A DNA stretch of 64,000 nucleotides from Mycobacterium scrofulaceum (GCF_001667885.1 NZ_LZJW01000049.1:1-64000), one strand, 5' to 3'; positions 49,365 to 58,968 are shown, numbered from the stretch's first letter. Notes: generated by a model from the letters alone, not told the origin. Program-made: numbers and translations.

Positions 49365-49441
49365 GACACCCGACCCTAGGGCCTGCGACGTCGCTTGCGG
49401 TGAAGTGCCCGGCGCGGGTCCGCGAATTTACACTCCTCCTC

Positions 49442-50269
49442 GTGACTGTCGCGTATCTGGCTTCGGACGAATCGGCTGAGCTAGCCGGCCGATTGATCTT
49501 CGCGTTCGGCCTTCCCGCAGTCGGCTTGATCTGTCTGATCATTGGCCTTCTAGAGCGCTCGCGCAGGCGTCGGCAGTCCCCGCCGCCGTACCACCCCGGC
49601 TACCCGTATCGGCCGCCGCCGCCACCGGCCATCGGGTATCCGGGACCGTATCCGGCTCCACCGCCCTATCCCGGTTACCCGCCCGCGGTACCGCCACCGC
49701 GGCCGGCGAGCAAGTCGGCCACCGCGCTGATCACCATCGGTATCGTGCTGCTGACGTTAGGCGGGCTGAACGTCCTCGTCCACGTTGCGCGCGCCGTGTC
49801 GCGCGACGGTCGTGGCTCGCCCACGACCGCCCACCCAACCCCATCGGGAGCCGCGATGCCGGGAATCGGTCAGTGCTTCACCGAATTCGAGATCCAACTG
49901 GGTTCGCTCAACCAACCGACCGACTGCGGTGATCCTGTGGCGACCTATGAGCTCGCCGCCATAGGCGGGCCGACGGCGACGTGCCCCGACAACAAGCGCG
50001 GCGACTCTGTCTACGCGCGCCTCACCAACGAATCCCACACGCTGTGTTTTGTCCCCAACCTCAAACAAGGGCTCTGCTACCTGAGGACGGGCCAGCGTGA
50101 GACGACGACGTTGACACCCGCCGATTGCGGTCAAGCACGCTACGCAAAATTAAGGGTCGACAAGCGCATCGACGGCAGCGCCGACGAAACGCAGTGTCCG
50201 CCGGGGACAAAAGCCAACGCGTACCCCACGCCGCCGCGGGTCTACTGCTTGGTGCAAGCCGAGTCGTGA
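49442..50269 (+). CDS. Pro/Tyr-rich membrane protein with Cys-containing extracytoplasmic domain
   Basis: 275 residues from the GTG at 49442 (MTVAYLASDESAELAG); a GTG at 49400 is possible. One hydrophobic helix (IFAFGLPAVGLICLIIGLL) is followed by a ~60-residue Pro/Tyr/Gly-rich cytoplasmic stretch, then a second helix (ALITIGIVLLTLGGLNVLV). An outer domain of ~140 residues has six cysteines suggestive of three disulfides (GQCFTEF, TDCGD, ATCPD and others). No known family is recognised. Divergent from dppA and convergent with the secreted protein gene. Confidence 0.82.
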   Translation: MTVAYLASDESAELAGRLIFAFGLPAVGLICLIIGLLERSRRRRQSPPPYHPGYPYRPPPPPAIGYPGPYPAPPPYPGYPPAVPPPRPASKSATALITIGIVLLTLGGLNVLVHVARAVSRDGRGSPTTAHPTPSGAAMPGIGQCFTEFEIQLGSLNQPTDCGDPVATYELAAIGGPTATCPDNKRGDSVYARLTNESHTLCFVPNLKQGLCYLRTGQRETTTLTPADCGQARYAKLRVDKRIDGSADETQCPPGTKANAYPTPPRVYCLVQAES

Positions 50270-50275
50270 CGTCGC

Positions 50276-50818
50276 TCAGACGGGCGTCACCGGATGCACC
50301 TGCAACGCGCAGGCATCGATGGTGACCGGCACGCTCAGCACCACGGTCGTATCCGGCGGATTGACCAGCAGGTCGGTATAAGTCGGGCAGGGCTCGCCGT
50401 TGGCGTCGATGGCCACTCCCTCCACGACGGCCTGCGCCTGAGTGGACAAGGACAGGATCACGGTGGGCGGCACGTCGGCGCCACCCGGCAGGCCACCCAT
50501 GTAGCCGCGCAGAGTCGGCTGGGCGTGAATGAGCGGGCCGCCGGACCCCGAGTCGACGCCGGGGTATCCGGTCAGTGTGCAGGGCTCCGCGCCGCCGGCG
50601 AGGCTGAACACCAGCGTGGCCGAGCGGTGGCCCACGGCGGCCTGGGTCGGCGAGGCGGTGACGGCGATCTGGTCCGACCAGCACGGGGTGGGTGCGTCTG
50701 CGGTGTCGATCGGCACGGCGCGCGCCGGTGATCCCAGCAGGGCGGTGGCCGCGTAAATCGTTGCGGCCGCGGCGAAGCTGTGGACTCGTCGGCGGATGCG
50801 CCGCTCCTGGCCGGGCAC
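50276..50818 (-). CDS. secreted DUF4232-like protein
   Basis: 180 residues from a GTG at 50818. The signal peptide is clear: basic ERRIRRRVHS, hydrophobic FAAAATIYAATALLG, cleavage after SPARA. The mature domain has CWSDQIAVTASPTQ, CTLTGYPGV, CPTYTDLLV and a final DACALQVHPV, the four-Cys beta-sandwich pattern of DUF4232 cell-wall proteins. Function unknown. An ATG at 50878 would add 20 residues ahead of the basic region. It is divergent from acs. Confidence 0.8.
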   Translation of the reverse strand: MPGQERRIRRRVHSFAAAATIYAATALLGSPARAVPIDTADAPTPCWSDQIAVTASPTQAAVGHRSATLVFSLAGGAEPCTLTGYPGVDSGSGGPLIHAQPTLRGYMGGLPGGADVPPTVILSLSTQAQAVVEGVAIDANGEPCPTYTDLLVNPPDTTVVLSVPVTIDACALQVHPVTPV

Positions 50819-50931
50819 ATCGGTGATTATCCGCCACGCGGCCGCGGTTATACCTGAATTTGACGCTTCCCTTTTCACCTTGCGGCGTTAGGCTCTGACG
50901 GTTGACGAGCCTCGACACTAGGAGGAAGCCA

Positions 50932-52890
50932 GTGACCGCGACCGACGCCGTAGGCCCGTCGTCGTACCCCCCGCCGCCGGCGTTTGCCGAGCAGGCCAAC
51001 GCGGGTGAGGAGATGTATCGCGAGGCCGAGAAGGACCGGCTGGCCTTCTGGGGCGAACAGGCGAACCGGCTCTCCTGGTCGACGCCGTTCACCGAAGTGC
51101 TCGACTGGTCGCAGGCGCCGTTCGCGAAGTGGTTCGCCGACGGCAAGCTCAACGTCGCCTACAACTGCGTGGACCGCCACGTGGAGGCGGGCCTCGGCGA
51201 CCGCGTCGCCATCCACTGGGAGGGTGAGCCCGGCGACAGCCGCAGCCTGACCTATTCCGAGCTGCAGGCGCAGGTGTGCAAAGCGGCCAACGCGCTGACC
51301 GGACTGGGCCTGGTCGCCGGCGACCGCGTCGCGATCTATATGCCGTTGATCCCCGAAGCGGTGATCTCGATGCTCGCCTGCGCCCGGCTGGGCATCATGC
51401 ACAGCGTCGTGTTCGCCGGCTTCACCGCGAAGGCGCTACGGGCCCGGATCGCCGATGCCCAGGCCAAGTTGGTGATCACCAGCGACGGGCAATTCCGCCG
51501 CGGCAAGCCGGCACCGCTGAAGGACGCGGCCGACGAAGCCATTGAAAACACAGACGATTCCGAAAGCCCCGTCGAGCACGTCCTGGTGGTGCGGCGCACC
51601 GGAATCGACGTGTCGTGGAACGACGACCGCGACCTGTGGTGGCACGACGTCGTAGACGCCGCGTCGCCCGAACACACCCCGGAGCCGTTCGACGCGGAGC
51701 AGCCGCTGTTCCTGCTCTACACTTCCGGCACCACCGGCAAGCCCAAGGGCATCGTGCACACCAGCGGCGGCTACCTGACTCAGAGCTCCTACACGCACTA
51801 CTACATCTTCGACATCAAGCCCGAGCGCGACGTGTTCTGGTGCACCGCCGATATCGGCTGGGTCACCGGCCACACGTACGGCGTCTACGGTCCGCTGTCC
51901 AACGGGGTCACCGAGGTGCTCTACGAGGGCACGCCCGACTCGCCGACCCAGCACCGGCACTTCGAGATCATCGAAAAGTACGGCGTCACAATCTATTACA
52001 CCGCACCCACGCTGATCCGCACGTTCATGAAGTGGGGGCGTGAGATCCCCGACGCGCACGACCTGTCCAGCCTGCGACTGCTGGGCACGGTGGGTGAGCC
52101 GATCAACCCGGAGGCGTGGCGCTGGTACCGCAAGGTGATCGGCGCAGACAGCCTCCCGATCGTGGACACCTGGTGGCAGACGGAAACGGGCGCCGCGATG
52201 ATCTCCCCGCTGCCCGGGGTCGCCGCCGCCAAACCGGGTTCGGCGATGAGGGCGTTGCCGGGCATCTCCGCGAGCATCGTCGATGACCACGGCGAACACC
52301 TGCTGCCGACGATCCATCACGGCGAGCACGTCACCGGCTACCTCGTCCTGGACCAGCCGTGGCCGTCCATGCTGCGCGGCATCTGGGGTGATCCGGAGCG
52401 CTACGTCGAGACCTACTGGTCGCGATTCGCCGAGCAGGGCTGGTACTTCGCCGGCGACAGTGCCTATTACGACCGCGATGGCGCCATCTGGGTGGTGGGC
52501 CGCATCGACGACGTGATGAACGTGTCGGGGCACCGGCTTTCGAGCGCAGAATTGGAGTCGGCGCTCGTCGGGCACCACGGCGTGGCCGAGGCCGCCGTGG
52601 TCGCGAAGGCCGACGAGACCACGGGACAGGCCGTCTGCGCGTTCGTCGTCTTGTGCGCCGACTACGAGGTGCACGACGGAATCGTCGACGAGCTGCGGGC
52701 TGAGGTGGCCCGGGAGATCTCACCGATCGCCAAGCCGCGCGAGATCCATGTGGTGCCCGAACTGCCCAAGACTCGCAGCGGCAAGATCATGCGCAGGCTC
52801 CTGCGTGACATCGCCGACAAGCGGGAGCTCGGGGACACCTCGACGCTGTTAGACCCGAGCGTTTTCGACGCGATCCAAGCCTCGAAGTAG
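50932..52890 (+). CDS. acs: acetyl-CoA synthetase
   Basis: 652-residue AMP-forming acetate-CoA ligase. The GTG at 50932 has GGAGGAAGCC just upstream and gives MTATDAVGPSSYPPPPA. The AMP-binding loop is LLYTSGTTGKPKG, with VDTWWQTETG and the hinge region GRIDDVMNVSGHR. The C-terminal KTRSGKIMRR contains the lysine that is acetylated by cAMP-controlled Pat acetyltransferases in mycobacteria. It activates acetate for the TCA/glyoxylate route. The cAMP link is notable with the cyclase and crp genes in the same window. Confidence 0.97.
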   Translation: MTATDAVGPSSYPPPPAFAEQANAGEEMYREAEKDRLAFWGEQANRLSWSTPFTEVLDWSQAPFAKWFADGKLNVAYNCVDRHVEAGLGDRVAIHWEGEPGDSRSLTYSELQAQVCKAANALTGLGLVAGDRVAIYMPLIPEAVISMLACARLGIMHSVVFAGFTAKALRARIADAQAKLVITSDGQFRRGKPAPLKDAADEAIENTDDSESPVEHVLVVRRTGIDVSWNDDRDLWWHDVVDAASPEHTPEPFDAEQPLFLLYTSGTTGKPKGIVHTSGGYLTQSSYTHYYIFDIKPERDVFWCTADIGWVTGHTYGVYGPLSNGVTEVLYEGTPDSPTQHRHFEIIEKYGVTIYYTAPTLIRTFMKWGREIPDAHDLSSLRLLGTVGEPINPEAWRWYRKVIGADSLPIVDTWWQTETGAAMISPLPGVAAAKPGSAMRALPGISASIVDDHGEHLLPTIHHGEHVTGYLVLDQPWPSMLRGIWGDPERYVETYWSRFAEQGWYFAGDSAYYDRDGAIWVVGRIDDVMNVSGHRLSSAELESALVGHHGVAEAAVVAKADETTGQAVCAFVVLCADYEVHDGIVDELRAEVAREISPIAKPREIHVVPELPKTRSGKIMRRLLRDIADKRELGDTSTLLDPSVFDAIQASK

Positions 52891-52895
52891 CCGGA

Positions 52896-53594
52896 TCAGG
52901 CCGGCAGGGGCGTGAACCCCGCGCCCGGCCGATGCTTGGCATTGACGTCGGCCAGGATCGCGTTGAACGACTGCACCACGGCCGGCGTGTGCAGCGGGAT
53001 GTATTTGATGATGCAGGTCGGCAGGTTGTCGCTGAACGCCCCGTGGATCATGCCGACCAGCATGTTGTTCACCGTCACCGGCGCCCCGGAATCGCCCGGC
53101 TGCCCGCAGACCTGCATGACGATGGTGCCGGGGTCCTGGCCGGGGCCCCAGGTGACGCCACACGAGTTTCCGGTGGTGCGGCCCTGCTTGCAGGCGATCT
53201 CGCCGAAGGCGGGGTCGGGGCCCAGACCGTTGATCGCGAAGCCGTTGTAGTTGGCCGTCGGTGTCACCTTCGCGGGATCGAACTTGATGACCGCGTAGTC
53301 GAGGTTGTCGTTGCCGGCCACCATGGTGCCCAGGATCCCGGCGTTCTCCGCGCCCTCGGCGGCGACCTGCGCGCCGGGTCCGCCGCAGTGCGCCGAGGTG
53401 AAGCCGATCAGATCGCCGGCGGTATCGCCCCCGATGGTCGTCAGGGTGCACATGGTGTCCCCGTTGATGACGATGCCGGCGCCGCCGCCCATCGGGATCC
53501 TGACGTCGGCGGCCGCGGCGCGCACGGGGTAGCCGACCAGCACCAGGAGCGCCGCCCCCATCGCCGCCACGAAGCACCGGTGCGCCGTCTGCAC
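52896..53594 (-). CDS. secreted trypsin-like serine protease (Rv3668c type)
   Basis: 232 residues from the GTG at 53594. Signal peptide QTAHRCFVAAMGAALLVLVG with a cleavage site around VRAAAAD. The catalytic His is in GFTSAHCGG, the Asp in NLDYAVIKFD and the Ser in CGQPGDSGAPV, so the triad is complete. Two Cys pairs flank the active site. The substrate is unknown; M. tuberculosis Rv3668c is reported as a secreted protease. A longer open frame upstream is a shadow. Convergent with acs at a 5-bp gap. Confidence 0.93.
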   Translation of the reverse strand: MQTAHRCFVAAMGAALLVLVGYPVRAAAADVRIPMGGGAGIVINGDTMCTLTTIGGDTAGDLIGFTSAHCGGPGAQVAAEGAENAGILGTMVAGNDNLDYAVIKFDPAKVTPTANYNGFAINGLGPDPAFGEIACKQGRTTGNSCGVTWGPGQDPGTIVMQVCGQPGDSGAPVTVNNMLVGMIHGAFSDNLPTCIIKYIPLHTPAVVQSFNAILADVNAKHRPGAGFTPLPA

Positions 53595-53933
53595 AGCACC
53601 ACTCCCATCGACAGGCCGGACCCGGACCGGCTTCGCCAGTCTAGTCGGCCGGGCGTCTCGGCCGCCGTGCCGAGCGCGGCCCGTCGACCGCGGCGCCCGT
53701 TGGGTGGCGGCGGGGGCACGACGGTCGTTGCCCGGCCGGGTGTGCGGGCCCGGGCAAAGGGCCTGGTTCGGCGCGTTCTGACCGGGTATCAGTCGCACGA
53801 CGGGGCGCAGATGACCGGGTCGGCCCCGGTCCGGACGCGGCCGTCTTCGGCTGGCCTCGTCTGGCCTGGCGGCACATGGCAACATGAACCGCGACGACAG
53901 CGAGCCGGGCAGTGACGAAAGTGGGGACCGTCT
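53595..53933. other. 339-bp divergent intergenic region with a coupled 17-codon upstream frame
   Basis: This lies between the protease (minus) and the holin-like gene (plus). At 53884-53937 an ATG opens a 17-codon frame (MNRDDSEPGSDESGDRL) whose TGA overlaps the GTG start of the next gene (GTGA at 53934-53937). It may be a short coupled leader peptide. Nothing else is recognised; longer frames in this stretch are shadows. Confidence 0.4.
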
Positions 53934-54461
53934 GTGAGCAAACCCGATGGCAAGAACGGTGTGCCCAGCACCCTGACCACGATCCCCCTGACCGACCCGC
54001 ACGCCCGCCCCGCGGAGCCGTCGATCGGTGACCTGATCAAGGACGCGACCACGCAGGTCTCCACGCTGGTGCGCGCCGAGGTGGAGCTGGCCCGGGCCGA
54101 GATCACCCGAGACGTCAAGAAGGGGCTGACCGGCAGCGTTTTCTTCATTGCCGCGCTGGTGGTGCTGTTCTACTCCACGTTCTTTTTCTTCTTCTTCGTG
54201 GCCGAACTGCTCGACACCTGGCTGTGGCGCTGGGTGGCTTTCCTGATCGTGTTCGGGATCCAGGTGGTGGTGGGGGCGGTGCTGGCGCTGCTGGGCTTCC
54301 TCAAGGTGCGCCGGATCCGCGGGCCGCGGGAGACCATCGAATCGGTCAAGGAGACGCGCACCGCGCTCACCCCGGGTCACGACAAGGCGCAGGGCGCGGC
54401 CAAGCAGCTCGAAGAGCGCGGGAAGCACGAGAAGCCCGAAACCGATCCATCGGGTTGGTAA
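53934..54461 (+). CDS. actinobacterial holin-X-like membrane protein (Rv3669 type)
   Basis: 175 residues from the GTG at 53934. The N-terminal region (SIGDLIKDATTQVSTLVRAE) and following helix VELARAEITRDVKKG match the phage-holin-superfamily (Act-Holin-X) proteins of actinobacteria. Two membrane helices follow (SVFFIAALVVLFYSTFFFFF and AFLIVFGIQVVVGAVLALLG), then a charged tail. Role unknown despite the family name. Its stop directly abuts the ephE ATG (TAA-ATG), indicating one operon. Confidence 0.88.
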   Translation: MSKPDGKNGVPSTLTTIPLTDPHARPAEPSIGDLIKDATTQVSTLVRAEVELARAEITRDVKKGLTGSVFFIAALVVLFYSTFFFFFFVAELLDTWLWRWVAFLIVFGIQVVVGAVLALLGFLKVRRIRGPRETIESVKETRTALTPGHDKAQGAAKQLEERGKHEKPETDPSGW

Positions 54462-55415
54462 ATGGCCCCGCCGGACCCGTCGGTAACCCGCATCGACGGG
54501 CCGTGGCGGCATTTGGACGTGCACGCCAACGGCATTCGGTTCCATGTCGTGGAGGCGCTGCCCGGCGACGCTGACCCGGCCGCACCGCCCACCGCCCGAC
54601 CCTTGGTGATGCTGCTGCACGGTTTCGGTTCGTTCTGGTGGTCGTGGCGTCACCAGTTGCGGGGACTGACCGGGGCCCGGGTGGTGGCGGTCGACCTGCG
54701 CGGCTACGGCGGCAGCGACAAGCCACCCCGGGGATACGACGGATGGACGCTGGCCGGCGACACCGCCGGCCTCATTCGCGCGCTGGGTCACTCCTCGGCG
54801 ACGCTGGTCGGCCACGCCGACGGCGGGCTGGCGTGCTGGGCCACCGCGCTGCTGCACGCGCGGTTGGTGTCGGCCATCGCGCTGATCAGTTCCCCGCACC
54901 CAGCGGCGCTGCGCCGGTCCACGCTGACCCGCCGCGACCAGGGTTACGCTCTGTTGGCGACGCTGCTGCGCTACCAAATGCCGGTGTTGCCGGAGCGACT
55001 GCTGACCCGCGACAACGGTGCCGAGATCGAGCGCCTCGTCCGCAGCCGCAGCTGCGCGAAATGGCTTGCCTCAGAAGATTTTTCCGAAGCGATCGGTTAC
55101 CAGCGGCTGGCGATACAGATTCCGTCGGCGGCGCACTGCGCGCTGGAATATCAACGCTGGGCGGTGCGCAGCCAGCTGCGCGACGAGGGCCGGCGCTTCA
55201 TGAAATCGATGAGCCAGCAGCTCAGCGTGCCGCTGCTACACCTGCGCGGCGAGGCCGACCCCTACGTGCTGGCGGACCCGGTCGACCGGACGCAGCGCTA
55301 CGCCCCGCAGGGGCGTTACGTATCAGTCGCCGGCGCAGGGCATTTCAGCCATGAAGAGGCGCCAGAGGAGATCAACCGGCACTTGATGCGGTTCCTGGAC
55401 TCCGCGGTCAGCTGA
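54462..55415 (+). CDS. ephE: alpha/beta hydrolase, epoxide-hydrolase-like EphE
   Basis: 317 residues. The oxyanion region MLLHGFGSFWWSWRHQ, the nucleophile Asp in VGHADGGLACW and the catalytic His in VAGAGHFSHEE are all in place, as in the epoxide hydrolase/haloalkane dehalogenase group. The ATG follows the holin-like stop with no gap. Substrate unknown. The 3' end overlaps the converging marP gene by 8 bp. It is encoded with MarP and the NUDIX/thioredoxin genes in the order conserved in mycobacteria. Confidence 0.92.
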   Translation: MAPPDPSVTRIDGPWRHLDVHANGIRFHVVEALPGDADPAAPPTARPLVMLLHGFGSFWWSWRHQLRGLTGARVVAVDLRGYGGSDKPPRGYDGWTLAGDTAGLIRALGHSSATLVGHADGGLACWATALLHARLVSAIALISSPHPAALRRSTLTRRDQGYALLATLLRYQMPVLPERLLTRDNGAEIERLVRSRSCAKWLASEDFSEAIGYQRLAIQIPSAAHCALEYQRWAVRSQLRDEGRRFMKSMSQQLSVPLLHLRGEADPYVLADPVDRTQRYAPQGRYVSVAGAGHFSHEEAPEEINRHLMRFLDSAVS

Positions 55416-56616
55416 CGCAGGCGCCGGTGGTGACCGGTTGGGTGTCACCGATCTTGGCGAGCTGACTGTTCACCTCGTCGGCCGTCAACACGAACCCCGT
55501 GTCGGGGTCGTCGACGGCCGCACCGAAGACCACGCCGAGCACCTGACCGTTCAGGTCGATCAGCGGTCCGCCCGAATTGCCTTGTTCCACATTGGCTCTG
55601 ATGGTGTAGACGTCGCGGGTGACCGGGGCCGGGTCGCGGTAGATGTCGGGGCCGCTGAGTTTGATGACCTCGCGAATGCGGGCCGGGGTCGCGGTGAAGT
55701 TACCGCCGCCGGGATACCCGAGCACCACAACGCTGGTACCCGTTTTCGCCTCGGTCTGGGCGAAGGCCAGGGGTGGGGGCGGCAGGTTGGGGACGGCGAG
55801 GATGGCGATGTCGACCGACGGGTCGTAGGACACGACGGTCGCGTCCAGCGGGCTTCCGCTGGCGTAGATCTGCACGCTGTTGGACCCGGCCACCACGTGG
55901 GCGTTGGTCATCACCCGGTCGGGCGCGATCACAAACCCACTGCCCTCCAACACTTTTTGACAACTCGGCGCCAGGCTGCGCACCTTGACGACGCTGGGCG
56001 CGGTGGCCTGCACCACCGGATTGTTGGCCAGCGCGGGGTCCGGCGAGGCGACGGGAATCACCGGGGTGCGGCTGAACGGCTCCAGCACCGCGGGCAGGCC
56101 CGAGGTGTTCAGCAGGGCCGAAAGCCGTTTGGGCACCGTCTTCAGCCACGGCGGGGCGACGTCGTTGACCTGGGCCAGCACCCGCGAGCCGCGGACCGCG
56201 GCGGCCAGCTCCGGCTGGTCCTTGGACTGTGTCAGCGGGGTGGCCAACAGCCAGGCCGCGGTCAAGACGACCACGAGCTGAACCCCCACCCCGATGAACG
56301 AGTCGACCGTGCGGATGGTGCGGCTGCGGATCGCGCCGCGCACCGCCCGGCCCAGCACCACTCCGGCGACCTCGCCGATCACCACCAGCGCGAGGATCAA
56401 GAACAGGGCGGCGAACAGCTTGGCCCGGGGCGCGGCGATGTGGCTGACGAGGTGCGGCGCCAGCAGTACCCCCGCGATCGCGCCCAGCAACACCCCGACG
56501 AATGAGAACAGCGATCCCACCGCGCCGGAGCGCCAGCCCGAGACCGCCGCGATGAAAGCGACCGACAGCACGGCGATGTCCAGCCACTGGGACGGGGTCA
56601 TCGAGTTCATGTTCAT
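55408..56616 (-). CDS. marP: membrane-anchored periplasmic serine protease MarP
   Basis: 402 residues. Four N-terminal membrane helices (CvpA-like; DIAVLSVAFIAAVSGW onward) carry an extracytoplasmic trypsin-like domain. The triad is His in TNAHVVAG, Asp in YDPSVDIAIL and Ser in QGNSGGPL. The Cys of LAPSCQKV and the last Cys (GACVS) form the known redox-sensitive disulfide. In M. tuberculosis MarP (Rv3671c) is needed for acid and oxidative-stress resistance. The ATG at 56616 overlaps the NUDIX gene stop (ATGA); ATGs at 56610 and 56601 are alternative starts, the last being the usual annotation. Confidence 0.95.
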   Translation of the reverse strand: MNMNSMTPSQWLDIAVLSVAFIAAVSGWRSGAVGSLFSFVGVLLGAIAGVLLAPHLVSHIAAPRAKLFAALFLILALVVIGEVAGVVLGRAVRGAIRSRTIRTVDSFIGVGVQLVVVLTAAWLLATPLTQSKDQPELAAAVRGSRVLAQVNDVAPPWLKTVPKRLSALLNTSGLPAVLEPFSRTPVIPVASPDPALANNPVVQATAPSVVKVRSLAPSCQKVLEGSGFVIAPDRVMTNAHVVAGSNSVQIYASGSPLDATVVSYDPSVDIAILAVPNLPPPPLAFAQTEAKTGTSVVVLGYPGGGNFTATPARIREVIKLSGPDIYRDPAPVTRDVYTIRANVEQGNSGGPLIDLNGQVLGVVFGAAVDDPDTGFVLTADEVNSQLAKIGDTQPVTTGACVS

Positions 56617-57449
56617 CGGTGGGCACCACCCTGGTCGCCGACCAGCGCCATCGCCGCGTCCAATTCGCGGACGTCGGTGGTGTCCCAGGGCTGGGCCCAG
56701 CCGGCGACGTCGAGCATCGCACAAATCACCTGGCCAGTGAATCCCCAAACCAACATCTCGTTCAGCAGAAACGCCGGTCCGGCCCACCGGCGACCGAGGT
56801 CGCCCCGGTACACCATCAACCGGTTGGCTGGATTGATGAAGGCGCGCAACGGAACTCGCGCGACGATCGCGGTTTCGGCCTCGTTGACGACGGCCACCGG
56901 TCCGGGATCGGGCGAGTAGGCCAGCACGGGGACGACGTGAAACCGCGACGGCGCGATGAACGTGCGTTCCATCGTGACCAGGGGGCGCAGCCGGGTGATG
57001 TCGATTCCGGTCTCCTCCTGGGCTTCCCGCAAGGCGGTGGCCACCGGGCCGTCGTCGGTCGGATCGGAGGCGCCGCCGGGGAACGCGGCCTGGCCCGCGT
57101 GGTGGCGCAGCGTGGAGGCCCGCACGGTGACCAGCAAGTCGGCGTCGTCGGGGACGCCGCCGTCGGCGGGCGCGGACTCCGGCCCCGAAAACAACACCAG
57201 GACGGCGGCTTCCCGGCCGCTGCCGCGCAAAGCCGACACCGCCTTGCCGGTGATCATCGCCAGCACGTCGGCCGGCAGCCGGCGCCGGTACGCCTCCGGC
57301 ATCCGCTCGACGTTATCGACCAGGGGGCGCAGCCAGGGCGGGGAGGCGTCGGGCGTCAGGGGAACGGCCCCGCGCGCGGGATCGGGGGCCCCACCGCCCG
57401 CGGGCGGGGGCGTGCCCCCAACACTCACCGGGCGTTCCAGTCGGTCCAA
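56613..57449 (-). CDS. NUDIX hydrolase, CoA-pyrophosphatase-like (Rv3672c type)
   Basis: 278 residues. The NUDIX box runs from GGASDPTDDGPVATALREAQ to EETGI, with the REAQEETGI half intact; VLVTVRASTLRHHAGQAAFP is the CoA-type upstream signature. It should cleave CoA or related nucleotides to 4'-phosphopantetheine and 3',5'-ADP (family knowledge). The N-terminal ~35 residues are Pro/Gly-rich and may not be folded. It lies 8 bp after the thioredoxin-like gene and overlaps marP. Confidence 0.92.
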   Translation of the reverse strand: MDRLERPVSVGGTPPPAGGGAPDPARGAVPLTPDASPPWLRPLVDNVERMPEAYRRRLPADVLAMITGKAVSALRGSGREAAVLVLFSGPESAPADGGVPDDADLLVTVRASTLRHHAGQAAFPGGASDPTDDGPVATALREAQEETGIDITRLRPLVTMERTFIAPSRFHVVPVLAYSPDPGPVAVVNEAETAIVARVPLRAFINPANRLMVYRGDLGRRWAGPAFLLNEMLVWGFTGQVICAMLDVAGWAQPWDTTDVRELDAAMALVGDQGGAHR

Positions 57450-57457
57450 TTTTCGGC

Positions 57458-58105
57458 TTATCCCTTGTCTTTTCCGACCGCGGCGGCGATCTCGTCGGCA
57501 CTGTCGAAAGCCCGCGGCAGCATCTGCGCAACGCTACCGTCCGGCCGCAGAACCACCGTCGCGGGCATGACGTTTACGACGCCCAGGGCCGCCGCGACCC
57601 GACGGCGGCCATCCTGCAGGGTCGGCAGCCGAACGCCCAGTTCGGCCAGTCGCAGCAACGCGGCCGTCTCGTTCTCGTCCTGGTGCACCGTCACCACCGT
57701 CACGTCCGGCCCGGCTCGGCGTTGATACTCCGCCATCGCGGGCAGTTCGGCCGCGCAGGGCGCGCACCAATACGCCCACAGGTTCAGGACCACCCGACGC
57801 CCGGCCAGGGCGCGGGCGACGTCGACAACCGAGCCGTCCGCCGCGCAATCGACCGTGATCCCCCGCAACGCCGGCGCGCCGGGGCCGTCGCCGGCGCCGG
57901 GACACGGCGGCAGATCAGCCCGCTGCCGCGGCCCCGCAAGCGCCGCCGGCGTGTCGGCGTCCCGGTGTTCGCGGTCCGGGGCGTTGACCGCGGCGCCGGG
58001 CCGCGTCGTCGTCGCGGACTCATCGCGCAGCTGGGCCACCAGGGCCGCCACCAACGCCGCCACCACCGCGAGGATCGCGATCGTCCAGCGCGTGGTGCGC
58101 GTCAA
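57458..58105 (-). CDS. membrane-anchored thioredoxin-like protein (Rv3673c type)
   Basis: 215 residues from a TTG at 58105, the only start near the end of nth (9 bp gap). One N-terminal membrane helix (WTIAILAVVAALVAALVA) places a thioredoxin/TlpA domain outside the cell. The active site is LNLWAYWCAPCAAELPAM (CxxC, Cys-Ala-Pro-Cys). A second Cys pair (LPPCPG and TVDCAA) lies before the domain. It likely reduces or shuffles disulfides in exported proteins, which fits its place beside MarP, a protease with a functional disulfide (inference). Confidence 0.93.
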   Translation of the reverse strand: MTRTTRWTIAILAVVAALVAALVAQLRDESATTTRPGAAVNAPDREHRDADTPAALAGPRQRADLPPCPGAGDGPGAPALRGITVDCAADGSVVDVARALAGRRVVLNLWAYWCAPCAAELPAMAEYQRRAGPDVTVVTVHQDENETAALLRLAELGVRLPTLQDGRRRVAAALGVVNVMPATVVLRPDGSVAQMLPRAFDSADEIAAAVGKDKG

Positions 58106-58114
58106 GGCCGTGCT

Positions 58115-58912
58115 CTACAGGCCGGCCAGCGCCAGCAGGTGTTCGGTTTCCGGACCACGCACCAGGGGCGCGGCCAGCAGCGGCTCGGTGGGGCCGAGGC
58201 CGAAGGACGGGCAATCCTTGGCCACGACGCACACCCCGCAGGCCGGCTTGCGCGCGTGGCACACCCGACGGCCGTGGAAGATCACGCGGTGGCTCAACAT
58301 GGTCCACTCGCTGCGTTCGATCAGTTCGCCCGCCGCGCGCTCGATCTTGACCGGGTCCTTGTCGGTGGTCCAGCGCCATCGGTGCAGCAGCCGCGCGAAG
58401 TGGGTGTCGACGGTGATGCCCGGAACCCCAAAAGCGTTGCCCAGGATGACGTTGGCGGTCTTGCGGCCCACCCCGGGCAGCGTCACCAGTTCTTCCATGG
58501 TGGACGGCACCTCGCCGTCGAACCGTTCGACGAGGGCCTGCCCCAGGCCGATAAGCGAGGTCGCCTTGTTCCGGAAGAACCCCGTCGGGCGGATCAGCGC
58601 TTCCAGTTCGTCACGGTCCGCTTGCGCGTAGGCAAGCGCCGAGGGATACCGCTTGAACAGTGCCGGCGTCGTCAGGTTCACCCGTTTGTCGGTGCTCTGC
58701 GCCGACAGGATGGTGGCGACCGTCAGCTCCAGCGGTGTCGTGAAGTCCAGCTCGCAGTGTGCGTCCGGAAAGGCCTGCGCGAGCGCCCGATTCATCCGGC
58801 GGGCCCGCCGCACCAGGCCGACCCGGGTCTCCTCAGCCCAGCGCCGCGCGGCGTCGCCGCCCGCTGGAGCAGGTGCCGACTTCGAGCGTCCGGACGACTT
58901 CGCCGCTGTCAC
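58115..58912 (-). CDS. nth: endonuclease III
   Basis: 265-residue base-excision repair glycosylase/AP lyase. The helix-hairpin-helix [13 protein letters not shown] contains the catalytic Lys, and [12 protein letters not shown] supplies the catalytic Asp. The [4Fe-4S] cluster cysteines follow the C-x6-C-x2-C-x5-C rule in [17 protein letters not shown]. The N-terminal ~25 residues are a disordered basic Ala/Pro extension. It starts the minus-strand run nth-thioredoxin-NUDIX-marP. Confidence 0.96.
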   Translation of the reverse strand: MTAAKSSGRSKSAPAPAGGDAARRWAEETRVGLVRRARRMNRALAQAFPDAHCELDFTTPLELTVATILSAQSTDKRVNLTTPALFKRYPSALAYAQADRDELEALIRPTGFFRNKATSLIGLGQALVERFDGEVPSTMEELVTLPGVGRKTANVILGNAFGVPGITVDTHFARLLHRWRWTTDKDPVKIERAAGELIERSEWTMLSHRVIFHGRRVCHARKPACGVCVVAKDCPSFGLGPTEPLLAAPLVRGPETEHLLALAGL

Positions 58913-58968
58913 CTACGACAGAGTACTGATTTCGTGATCTCGCCGAGACCTCGTGTTGATTGGAGGCC

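Noticed and set aside
52896..54977. 693-codon minus-strand frame spanning the protease and beyond
   Set aside because: Only the last 233 codons encode the protease; the rest is antisense to the holin-like and ephE genes and has low-complexity composition.
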